DNA of 64,000 nucleotides. It comes from Streptococcus sp. SK643 (GTDB lineage Bacteria; Bacillota; Bacilli; Lactobacillales; Streptococcaceae). Position numbers and translations under genes: made by a program. The stretch lies in assembly GCF_000259505.1 (NCBI RefSeq), contig NZ_AJMM01000008.1, positions 291,512-355,511 on the forward strand, written 5' to 3'. The notes under the pieces are model-generated. The model was not told the origin of the DNA, made no database searches, and was given only the letters and a program-made list of their open reading frames with translations. This document shows, piece after piece, positions 27,547 to 37,700 of the stretch (position 1 is its first letter; the number at the start of each line of letters is the position of its first letter).

Positions 27547-28384
27547 CGAGGTCTTCCAATGTATCTAAGGTATAGTTACCGAGTTTTCCATCACGGACTT
27601 CTTTGACAAAAAGACTGTAAAAACGGTCATAGTCGTCACGGAAACCTAGAGCTCGAGTCATATCCATAATGATGACTGGAGCTTCCTCTTCAAGATTCAT
27701 TTGTTTGAAACGTTCAGCTAGTTTATCTGGATAGTGATCTTTAAAGAAGTTAAGACCGAAAATAGTCACTTCATCCATGGGAAGGAGCTGGTCTTTAATA
27801 GCACCTGTTAGCGCCAACTTAAGGGCAACAGTTTCATCCTCAAATTTAGGCCAAAGAATCCCTGGGGTATCTAAGATTTCTAAGTCTTTGTTTGTTTTAA
27901 GCCATTGTTGCCCTTTTGTGACACCAGGTTTGTTTCCAACGACAGCAATTTTCTTACCAGCCAAACGGTTCATAAGAGTTGATTTACCAGCATTTGGAAT
28001 ACCGATAATCATGGTACGCAAGGTTTCAATCAGAATACCACGTTCTTTCTGCCGAGCAATCTTATCTGCCATGAGTTTTTTAGCGGCATCTGTCACTACT
28101 TTTACAGTAACTTGTTCTTTTGAATTAATTGCAAGGGTTTGAATACCCTGTGATTCAAAATACTGGCGCCATTCCTTGGTCATAGCTGGATCAGCAAGGT
28201 CTGCCTTATTTAGAATCAATAGCTTTGGTTTATCACCAACTATCTTGGTTAACATAGGATTTTGACTAGATAATGGTAGACGAGCATCCACCAAAATTGT
28301 CACAAAATCAACAAATTTTAAATTTTCTTGAACCTGCCTACGAGCCTTTGACATGTGGCCAGGAAACCATTGAATAGTAGCCAT
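27533..28384 (-). CDS. rbgA: Ribosome biogenesis GTPase RbgA (YlqF)
   Basis: A circularly permuted GTPase of 283 residues needed for late 50S assembly. The G motifs are in the order G4 (LNKADLAD), G1 ([14 protein letters not shown]), G3 (DTPGILWP). The start is [16 protein letters not shown] at 28384, with AAAGGA at good spacing; an ATG eight codons upstream would itself span that site. First gene of the rbgA-rnhB-clcA set. Confidence 0.95.
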   Translation of the reverse strand: MATIQWFPGHMSKARRQVQENLKFVDFVTILVDARLPLSSQNPMLTKIVGDKPKLLILNKADLADPAMTKEWRQYFESQGIQTLAINSKEQVTVKVVTDAAKKLMADKIARQKERGILIETLRTMIIGIPNAGKSTLMNRLAGKKIAVVGNKPGVTKGQQWLKTNKDLEILDTPGILWPKFEDETVALKLALTGAIKDQLLPMDEVTIFGLNFFKDHYPDKLAERFKQMNLEEEAPVIIMDMTRALGFRDDYDRFYSLFVKEVRDGKLGNYTLDTLEDLDADN

Positions 28385-28616
28385 TGAGTTTTTTTCCTTT
28401 CGTAGCAAGGGTTGAGAGCCCTTATTTTATTTTACTATTGTCTAAACACCAAGCGAACACCAAAACTACCATGTAAGGGAAAAACCTTTGATTTGATTCT
28501 CACTTGATTTCACAATCTTTATATCAAACTGTGGGTGGTATTTGACAATATCTTTTTTGAATTTTTATAGTAAATTCGAAACAATATTTTAGGTAAGTAA
28601 CTATGATATCTATAAT

Positions 28617-28965
28617 GAAAAACTACAAAACTATCATTAGAAAGAATCATACGCAACAATTACATTTTATCATAAAACTACTCGATATTAAAGACCTTAT
28701 AATATTTAGATTTATGGAAGCTATTAATTTGGATATCCGCAAGGAAATCAGCTGAGACTTCTCTCGTCAAGAACAATCACAAATTTTCTCGAATTATCAA
28801 CAAAAAAGATTGCTCAGGACTTTAACAATTTTAAAAAAACGGATTCTCTTCTCTCCAGTTTTATATTCAATCAACTACTGTTGACTAAGATCCAAAAAAC
28901 AAAATATCAATTTTTTCAACACTTGATATTATACGCTTTTTTGATTCCAAAGACCTTTCGTCCAT
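28617..28965 (+). pseudogene. ISL3-family (IS1167-like) transposase relic
   Basis: Broken reading frames give QQLHFIIKLLDIKD (about 28658-28700), then TSLVKNNHKFSRIINKK (about 28757-28810) and, after a frameshift and large internal deletion, NNFKKRILFS (about 28825-28855). These correspond in order to the start, the zinc-finger/HTH region and the C-terminus of the IS1167 transposase as I remember it. In-frame stops and a missing centre make it non-functional. The hairpin TATCAATTTTTTCAACACTTGATATTATACG and a CCATCTCAAAC end follow, as in the tail of the IS. The 230 bases left of it (28385-28616), back to the rbgA start, hold nothing else I can recognise. Confidence 0.72.
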
Positions 28966-29079
28966 CTCAAACAACTAACAAAAGTTATCAATAGACTTTA
29001 TTTTAAAATTCGTGATATAACAAGCATTTCGATTAGGTAAATCTTTTAATCTTTCTTCTCCAGATTTAAGTATCTCTTT

Positions 29080-29301
29080 CTAAACTTTCTTCCATTCTTC
29101 AAATAGTAAGTAATGAAGGTGGATTGTTGTTGAAGTTTTATCTCCATCTGAATCATATACACAACTTCTATATCGTTGGTAAATTTGAATTCTTTCAAAG
29201 ATAGCTAGTTCTTCCAATTGTCCTGTATTATCTATTAGAAGATTTACAATGGAATCATGATGTTCTTTTAGTTTTTGCCTCAAGGCTAAGATCAAGGTCA
29301 A
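29080..29301 (-). pseudogene. Unrecognised gene fragment fused to ABC-transporter debris
   Basis: About 65 coherent codons end in a clear stop (IFERIQIYQRYRSC ... YLLFEEWKKV). The only start is a TTG inside ABC-ATPase debris, directly after the broken signature motif, so this looks like the 3' end of a gene joined to that debris by deletion. I do not recognise the family. Treat as non-coding unless expression is shown. Confidence 0.5.
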
Positions 29302-29715
29302 TTACTGACGATTACCCTGAGAAAGCTCCAAAACCAGCGTATTCCTTTTGAGATTGAAAGCTAGCTAGTCATACAAGTCATTCACTTCTGCTTTAATATG
29401 AGCTAGCGTCCCATTCAAACGTAGAAAATACTGGAGATTTCCCATAGCAGTCAGATAACTGTAGAATCCCTGGTCGCTCTCCAAGACAAACATGACCAGA
29501 GAATGGATTTTCTTGGAGCGATACGAAATGCCTTGCACCCGGACATCGCCGCCCTTATCCTTCAAGAAAATCCTGCCAAAAGATTGATAAAGGTTGACCT
29601 GATAGTACCATTGACATCAACGATGGAGATAATCTCCTCTGGATTCGCTCGAAAGTAAGGAATGTCAAAAATTAGATTCTTGTGAAAACTCTTTTGAACT
29701 TGTGAAAAGCTTATG
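29298..29715 (-). pseudogene. Degenerate ABC-transporter ATPase gene
   Basis: The minus strand reads QKSFHKNLIFDIPYF, then IISIVDVNGTIRSTFINLL (a Walker A region with its glycine-lysine core lost), a stop and frameshift, then KIHSLVMFVLESDQGFYSYLTA (Q-loop region), another break, and LSQGNRQ (signature motif) ending in a stop. The order and motifs are those of a drug- or bacteriocin-type ABC ATPase. Stops in at least two places and loss of Walker B make it dead. It starts right after the stop of the intact ABC gene at 29716, so both once formed one exporter or immunity operon. Confidence 0.8.
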
Positions 29716-31245
29716 TTAGTTCTGTTTTAGAACTCTTTTCACGACAACCAACTCCCCATCCTTGATTTCCCAGACCTGATCAAAGCGTGATAGCGCCTCT
29801 TCTTGACGGTGAAGTGTAAGGACAACAGCATTTGACAAGCTAAGTACCTTGTCTAATTCCTTTTGAAACTGGCTGGCATCCAAAGCAGAAAAAGGCTCAT
29901 CCATGATAATTAGAGGACTCTGACGATTTATTTCCCGATTTAGATACATGCATTGTTGCTGACCACCTGACAGGGACTGGGGTGGTATCTTTTCAAACTC
30001 TTCATCCCTAAAATTAGCCTCAAAAGTATTGAAAATAGTGACATTATTTTCATAAGATGAGATAAAAGTGTGCTCCTGCTGCAAAATCATACCAAATTTG
30101 CCCCAGATCTGATGTACAGGAAGCTGATCAAGCAAGATTTCTCCTTGAAAATCTTGATCAGTCCCGTTTAAAATGTTGAGCAGACTACTCTTTCCAGAAC
30201 CATTTTCACCGATTATTGCAATTTTGTCGCCCTTACGAATTTCAACGTGGGGGATCGTCAAACCAGACAACCCCAGTCGTTTAGTGATATGGTTTAGCAT
30301 CAGGGTCTCGAAAGACATCTGAGGTGCCTGAACAGCGGACGGACGGCTGACAATTGCTTGGAAGCTTTGCACCACAGGTTTGACCGACTCCAGCATTTGC
30401 AGGTCATATAGGATTTCCTGAATTGGCTCCGAAAAAGCAGTGATATAGCCAAAGCTAGCCACAACCTCAGGAATGCCCAACTGCTGGGTGACAAGGGAGT
30501 AGGCGAGATAGGCGAAAAGGACAATGCTGATAAACTCAAAGGAAAGCCCAGTCAACAGAATACCCATAATTTTGGTCAAACCGTAACCCAAATACTTATC
30601 CTGCAAGGTATTGAGAGCATTTCGTTGCTGGTCCTGAAAGCCAGACAGGGTGACTTGATTAACCAGATGGTGTCCCTTGAGCAAATCCTCCAAAGTACGA
30701 TAGTAATCACCCTGCTTTTCCAGATAAACCTGCCGACGTTGAGCTGTCAACTTCCCCACAATCTTGGGAATTTGAATACTGATAGATGTCGAAACAAGCA
30801 AAATCAAAGCGACCAAAGAATTGATGGTGTGACTAATCACTACAGTGTAAATGAGAATCCGCAAAATTTGCTTGATAAAACTCATAAGAGGTGGTAGGTA
30901 GTCCTTCTCCAAGGAATCGAGGTCGTTTGCTTGATAGGAAATATACTCCGCCACCGTTTTCTGTTTAAAATCGTGGTGTCCTAGCTCCAAAAGCGAATGA
31001 AACCAATCATTTTTAAGCTGGGTCGAAAAGATGATTGCTTGCTTCCAATCCAAACGCATCTGGATGTAGTTGCAAGCCAGATAGCCCACCACCGCCAGGC
31101 AGTAGCCATACAAGGCAATTTGATAATGCCCCCGAACCAATTCCTGGGTGAAATAGGGTAGCAAGGCAGTGCAGACATTGGAAACACCACCAAAAAAAAG
31201 ATTAAAGACAAGATACCAACGAAGTGGTTTAAGATAAATCTGCAT
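29716..31245 (-). CDS. ABC exporter, fused membrane and ATP-binding domains
   Basis: A 509-residue half-transporter. Residues about 10-290 have six hydrophobic segments of the type I exporter fold. The nucleotide-binding domain has Walker A at 346-353 (GENGSGKS), Q-loop LQQEHTF, signature LSGGQ at 425-429, Walker B with catalytic Glu450 (PLIIMDEPFSALD) and the switch His in LTLHRQE. The spacing between Q-loop and signature is short for the family, so the helical subdomain may be reduced. It may export a peptide or give self-protection; no peptide precursor is nearby. AAGGAG precedes the ATG. Its former partner ATPase downstream is a pseudogene, so function is uncertain. Confidence 0.82.
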   Translation of the reverse strand: MQIYLKPLRWYLVFNLFFGGVSNVCTALLPYFTQELVRGHYQIALYGYCLAVVGYLACNYIQMRLDWKQAIIFSTQLKNDWFHSLLELGHHDFKQKTVAEYISYQANDLDSLEKDYLPPLMSFIKQILRILIYTVVISHTINSLVALILLVSTSISIQIPKIVGKLTAQRRQVYLEKQGDYYRTLEDLLKGHHLVNQVTLSGFQDQQRNALNTLQDKYLGYGLTKIMGILLTGLSFEFISIVLFAYLAYSLVTQQLGIPEVVASFGYITAFSEPIQEILYDLQMLESVKPVVQSFQAIVSRPSAVQAPQMSFETLMLNHITKRLGLSGLTIPHVEIRKGDKIAIIGENGSGKSSLLNILNGTDQDFQGEILLDQLPVHQIWGKFGMILQQEHTFISSYENNVTIFNTFEANFRDEEFEKIPPQSLSGGQQQCMYLNREINRQSPLIIMDEPFSALDASQFQKELDKVLSLSNAVVLTLHRQEEALSRFDQVWEIKDGELVVVKRVLKQN

Positions 31246-31774
31246 AGACGATACTCCTTGCTAAAGCTGTCTTTTTGCACATCGCAGAACAATTTCTTCT
31301 ATCACCCGATTCTGATAATACAATATCAGGTATTGCGTACAATAATTAGAAATCGCACATGTACTACAATTCTCAGTTTTTTTTTAAGTTTATTTTGCTA
31401 TCTGATTGAAATCCGATCTATTCTATATTTCTCTAATAGAGGTCAGATATATATTACCAAGACTCCTACTTTAAAGAGAGAATATGATTGTACTACTCCC
31501 AAACATATTATATATATTGAGTTATCCTTATTTAATATCTTATCATAAATTAAGAATTTTTGCATAGCCTTATAGTTAAGGTGAAAATATTACATAAATA
31601 ATTTTATGTTCTAATTTTATTATTTAAATAAAGTATTCTCTTAATTTTAACAAAATAAGAATATTAAAATAAAAGAGAGAACATTTGTTCTCTCTTTTTC
31701 ATCTCACATTTATAATGTAGTGAAATCTCTCATTCTTCGATTCTTTTAATCAAGAATCGAAGTTTAAAAACAGA
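31246..31774. other. Intergenic region between the ABC gene and bgaA, with two hairpins
   Basis: AT-rich and without a convincing gene; an open frame on the plus strand (31258-31548) has no ribosome site or recognisable product. Two inverted repeats lie after bgaA: CTTCGATTCTT/AAGAATCGAAG (31735-31762), and AGAGAGAACA/TGTTCTCTCT (31674-31699). On the minus strand the second is followed by a T-rich tail and is the probable bgaA terminator. The remaining 400 bases should hold the promoter of the ABC gene; no clear -35/-10 pair stands out. Confidence 0.6.
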
Positions 31775-34700
31775 TTAATCTTCTTTTTTATTTTTTACTG
31801 AAGCTAATCCTACTCCTAATCCAAGAAGTGCTAACCCTGCAGCCACTGTTGCTTGATTATTTTCACTTCCTGTATTTGGTAATTGAGATTTCTCTGCTTT
31901 AGTGTTAGATTGAGTTGAAGAATTTTGTTCTATAGCAACTTTATCTGATACATCTTGAGTTTTTGTGATGGTTTGAGCTAATGGTTTCATATTATCCTTA
32001 GCTACAAGTTTAGAAACATCTTGTTCAACAGTAGTTTTAGTGTCTGAAAGTGGTTTGCTTGATTGTTTTGCTAAACCGACTTCTACGATACGATCCTTGG
32101 CAATAACTTTATCATAAGATTCTTTGAGAGTACGTTTACCATTTACAACTTCATATAAGCGAATGCGCAATCCCTTTTGTCCTTCTTGAAGCACATGAGT
32201 CTCACCCTGATATAACTTGTCAGTCTTATGTTCCACTACCTTAAAGTCAACTGTCTCTTCTTCAAGAATTAGTTCTGGTCTGTCTAGAACAAGATTCTTC
32301 ACTTCATCTTCTGGTAAAGCTGTTCCAGGGTTAGTGCCAATTTCTACTATTCGGTTTTGTAGAGCAACTTTATCATAAGATTCTTTCAGCTGACGTTTAC
32401 CATTTTCAACTTCATATAAATGAACTCGGACACCTTGTTTACCTTCTTGAAGAACACGAGTTTCACCAATATATAGTTTTGGATTCTTCCGTTCTTCAAC
32501 TTTGAAATCAACAGTTTCTTCTTCAAGAATTAGTTCTGGTCTGTCTAGAACAAGGTTCTTCACTTCATCTTCTGGTAAAGCTGTTCCTACTTTTGTACCT
32601 AACAAGACGATACGGTTAACTGGTTTTTGTACGACCTCACGACCTGTTTCCACCTTAGTTCCGTCAGGATTTACAATTGTAAAGATTCGTTCCTTACCAA
32701 CTTGACCTTCTTGTTCTACATGAGTTTCACCAATATAGAGAGTTGAATCTTTCTTCTCAATTGTATTAAAGGCTAACTCTTTTTCAACAACATCAAGTCT
32801 TGAAGTCTCTTCTTGAACTGCAGCTACAGTCTTCTCAGATAAAGGTTTTTCTTTTGTAAATTGGATACGGTATTCCTTAACTTGTTTACCACTCTCTGAA
32901 ACCAAACGAACAAGCACTGGTAGATTATCATGTCCACTATCTACAACGGTTGAAGCAACGTGATCAGTTTCTTCAACTGAGACCTTTGGACGTTGCCCTT
33001 TATAAGTTACTTGATAATATTGACGATCTTCTGCAAAATTAGGGAGCTCATTTCCATCTACAAGAATCTTAGATTTTGTACTTTCTTGTGGTAATTCACT
33101 AGGAGCAAGGAAGCTCATCTCAAGAATCGCGACACCTTTCTTATCAGCTTTACGCTCCATACGCCATCTCAAGGCTTTGGTTTTAACAGGCTTGAATGAT
33201 ACATTGATTTGATCTCCAGCTTCAATTTCCTTATCTGCTTTATAAGGAACAGCTTGCCAGTTTTCAGGAGTATTGAATGGGTGGTTTCCTTCATAGGCTT
33301 GATAATTTGAATAGTATGTAGGAACATCAAACTCTGGACCAACATAGCGTTCTAGAACAAGTTTAGAAGGCGCATCAGTACCGCTATCTGCAAAGAATTG
33401 AAGTTTTGCTTGAGCAACAGTGCGTTCAACAATCTTACCATTTTCACGGAAAATAACACCTGCAGAGACCTCTGGATTAGCAGATGGTAATGCAGACCAG
33501 TTTGTCCATCGACGATTTTCTGAATGATCCCCATCATTGATATAATCTACACGGTCATGAGAATTTTTATCTATATCATTCGTTGCAGAGGCAAAGGCTT
33601 GATTACCATTTTCATTGTATTCAGGATTATCTGAAAGAACCTCACCTAATTTATCTGTTACGCGAACAGAGATTTCAGCTTTAAGGTCACTACCTAGAAC
33701 GTGTCCTCTAACAGTAAATTGACCTGTCTTGTTCAGATTTTCTGCTGGAACTTCTTCCCATTCAACTGCCAAATCTTTTGCTTCATAAGCATCTTTACCT
33801 GTGAAGTATACAGAAACCTTGCTTGGTAGATCTAACTGTTGCCCTAATTGTAACAAACGAGATTGTTTAACTGCTGCAACAGGTTTACTAGAAAGCAGCT
33901 CTTTATCGTTAGTAAAGTGTAGACGGTATTCTCCTAAAATATCACCATTTTCTGCTTTTGCAGTAACACGTACAGGCTCACCTTCACGAACGCTTGGAAC
34001 GACAGTTGCTAGACCATTATTCGTTACGCTAGCTGTTACTGAAGGAACTTTACCCTCTACAGACTCAAGATAGTAATCTTTTAACTCAGGGTTGAAGTTT
34101 GCTAAATCTTTACCGTCAACTTGAATATTGGTGTGTCCTTGTTTAGCTGCAGCAACTTGTTTAGCAAAAATCTGCACTTCTGTGATGGAAGTTCCTTTCT
34201 TATTGTCAAGTCTAACCATGCGCATGCGAATAGCATAGGTATCCACCTTATCAAAGCTAAAGTGATTCATTTCTCCAGCCTTAAGTTGATCTGGTGCTTT
34301 CAGATTTGTTACTGGTTTCCAGTTGGCATCATCATTAAAGACATGATTTTCATTGCTTACGAAACTTGGATTTTTAGGTGCAGTTGGAACTGTCTTACCG
34401 ACATAATACTCAATCACATAGGTCTTAGGTACACCAACTCCGTGGTCTTCATGGAATCCGACACTCAAGTTATCAACTGAACGTTTACTCAAAATACCTG
34501 AATCTCCAAACAGAACACCAACTGAAGCTTCTGGTTTACGATTCCAGTTTGTCCAACGGTTTGCTGGTCGATCATTAAATGAAATTAATTTATCGTTGAC
34601 GTTTGAAACTGGATCACTCGGATTTGAGTCTGATGCAAAGGCAAGCGGTAATTCTGAACCGGTCCATTGATCAGAAATGTTAGCACCTTGCTCTGTTTGA

Positions 34701-37700
34701 GCAGATACACGAACATGGAGTTTGGTTGTCAATTGAGAACCTTCTAGTCGGCCATTAACTGTGAAGTTGCCTTCTTTAGCGTATTGATCCGGACTAATAA
34801 CATCCCAAGCTACCTTAGCGGATGAAACCTGACCGTTAGAATCGTAAGTACGAACACTTTCTGGTAATTTTGGAGCTTCAGAAATTGGAGTTGTTACGCT
34901 GACCTCTTCAACAGATATGATACCTTCTACAGATACTTTAGCATGTGCTTCTAAATCAATTCCTTCAACTTTTCCTAAAACATCAAAGGTTTGATAACGA
35001 TCTAATTTTTCTTTTGGAATAGATTGCCAAGTGACTTTATGAGTTTTAGGGAAACCTTTATCGTATTCAACAGTAACTGTTGCTGGAAGACTTGGTTCTT
35101 GATGCAAGTCAGTCACTACATTTACTGGTCGAATGGCTTGTACAACTTTCTTTTCAGTATTTGGTTGAATCGTGAGATCAACTTGACCTTTAGCTCCCTC
35201 ATACTCTGCCTTAAGAGTCACAGCACCTGGTTTATGCATTTCGAGCATGCCTTTACGAACCGCTACTTCCCCTTCACCACTAGTAGAGAAGGTAACTTTA
35301 TCAGCTGGTAAAACTGCTTGGGTACCATCTTGATAATGTGCAAGTACTAAAAGATTTGCTGTTTGGTCTTCTTTAAGAGATGCTGCTTGCTCAACTTGTA
35401 GAGTTAAATGGTCAATTTTTGGTGCTTCCTCAAGGAATTGAACAGCATAAGTTTGGAGAGGGCCTCCATCTTTTGATTGAACAAAGATGCTTGCACGCAT
35501 ACCATTTGCTGCACTTGCTTGAAGAACTGTAACATCAGCATTTTCAGCACTTGCAGTTACTTCAGGCAAGTGTGCACCGTAAGGAAGAGTTTTATAATGC
35601 ATTGGGCTTTGGCTTGAAAGTCCTGAAATAGCTTCTCCACCAACACTTACATTTGGTACTACAGGTTCAGAAACTTCCCCTTCTCCAACAACAAGAGTAG
35701 CACGAATGGTTTCACCTGCTAGTTGACCAGTCATTTGAATTCGAGATCCTGCAACTGAAAGTTTGGCCTTGTCTGCCTCTGCTATTTCCCACTTATCTAC
35801 TTCGTATTCTTGAACGCTACCATCTGTTACTGCGATAGAAACATATTTATCAACATCATTCAGATCTGTTCCTGGAGCAACACGTTTAACGGTTGGAAGT
35901 TCTTTTGCAATTGCAAGAACATCTACACGAGCCTCAACCTCACGACCCTCTGCTATTCCTTTAACAGTCACAACTCCTGGTTGACTCACATCAACTGGTG
36001 ACCATGTTACTGGATGTTTTTCACGACTGCCATCGCTATATACAAAAGCGACTGTTTTCGGCATTTTTGGAATTTGAGAAATAACTGTGCGTACTTTTGG
36101 TGTTTCTGTTCCTAAAACTGTTTTTTCTTTATCTTCTTGTTTACCAGTAAAGACAGTTACTTGCGCAGACTTCAAGAGATCAGAATGAGCAGTAAGCGTG
36201 AATTTACCTGCTTGCTCAGTTGACTTGACAATTGCAACGCCCTTACCATTAAAGGCTCTACGAACCCACGAACCATCTGGCTGCGCTTTGTAACGTTCAC
36301 GGCTAGCTTGTTCCCCATTATCGACACCGACTAGCTGTCCTTGTCCATGCAATTGGAAGCGAACCAGATTATTAGCAGTTGGCACTACATTTCCTTGGCT
36401 GTCAACGATTTCGTAGTAGATATAAGTCAAGTCTTTTCCATCTGCTGCAATTGCATGATCTTCCTTGATAAGACGAACACCTGCTGGTTGACCTGCAGTA
36501 GTAATTTTATCTCTTGCAATCTCTTTACCAGCATCATCGCGAGCCACTGCTTCTAGAGTTCCTGGTTGATAAGCAACCTTCCACTCGAGATAAAGCTCTT
36601 TAGCATTAGCTCCCTCTTGGTATGTTCTTCCATCGCTAGTTTGCTTTTTGTTAAATTTCTTCTCTCCTAGAGACTGGCCATTTAAGAACAATTCTACACT
36701 AGAAGCATTCGAATAAGCACGAACTGGGATCTTGCCTTCTGAATCAGCTACTTTTGATGCTAAGGCTTCATTTTCCCAGTTCCAGTGAGGAAGAAGGTGG
36801 ACCATTGGTTTCTTTTTAACTGAAACCCATTGACTTTGGTAGAGATAGAAGTCATGTTTCGGAATACCTGCAGTATCAACAATACCAAAGTATGAACTCT
36901 TAACTGGCGTATGGTTTTGGTTATGCCAAGGTGTTGGCTCCCCAATATAGTCTGTCCCAGTCCAGATAAATTGACCAGCATAGCCAGCATTGTCACGGTC
37001 AAAAGTCCATGAATCTGTAGCTGTTTTACCCCAGCCAACTCTGTCATTACCGTAGTCTGACTGTTCGTAATTACGTTCAGGTCCATTACTATGTTTCAAT
37101 TCACGTTCAGGACGATAATAACTACCACGAGTACGAGTTGCTGAAGAGGTTTCAGAACCATAAATCAACCATTTTGGATGCTTAGCTCGAAGAGCTTTAT
37201 AGTTATCTTCAGAGTAGTTAAAGCCAACAGCATCTAATTCTTCGGCAATTTTCTCATGTCCACCACTACCATTACCGAAACGGAACTTATCTGCTCCCAT
37301 AGTGACGTAGCGCGTCTTATCAACGTCTTTTATAACCTTAACCAAACGTTTTACTGTAGCTAGTGAGTGAGCATCACCATTAGCTTCACCGATTTCATTA
37401 CCAATTGACCACATGAAGATAGCTGGATTGTTTTTGCCTCTTTCAACCATGGTACGTAAGTCAAAATCAGACCATTTTTCATCTTTTTTAGCTTCTGGAT
37501 GAGTAGCATCTTTTTCAAAGAAACGTCCGTAGTCATATGGTTTCTTACCTCCATACCAAGTATCAAAGGCTTCTTCTTGAACAAGCAAACCAAGTTCAGC
37601 AGCTATTTGCAAGGTTTGCTCACTGGCAGGGTTATGCGTTGTACGAATGGAATTGACACCCATTTCTTTCATCTGTTTAAGACGACGGTACTCAGCTTTG

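Noticed and set aside
31258..31548. 96-codon plus-strand ORF between the ABC gene and bgaA
   Set aside because: Low-complexity AT-rich sequence, no ribosome site, no recognisable domain.
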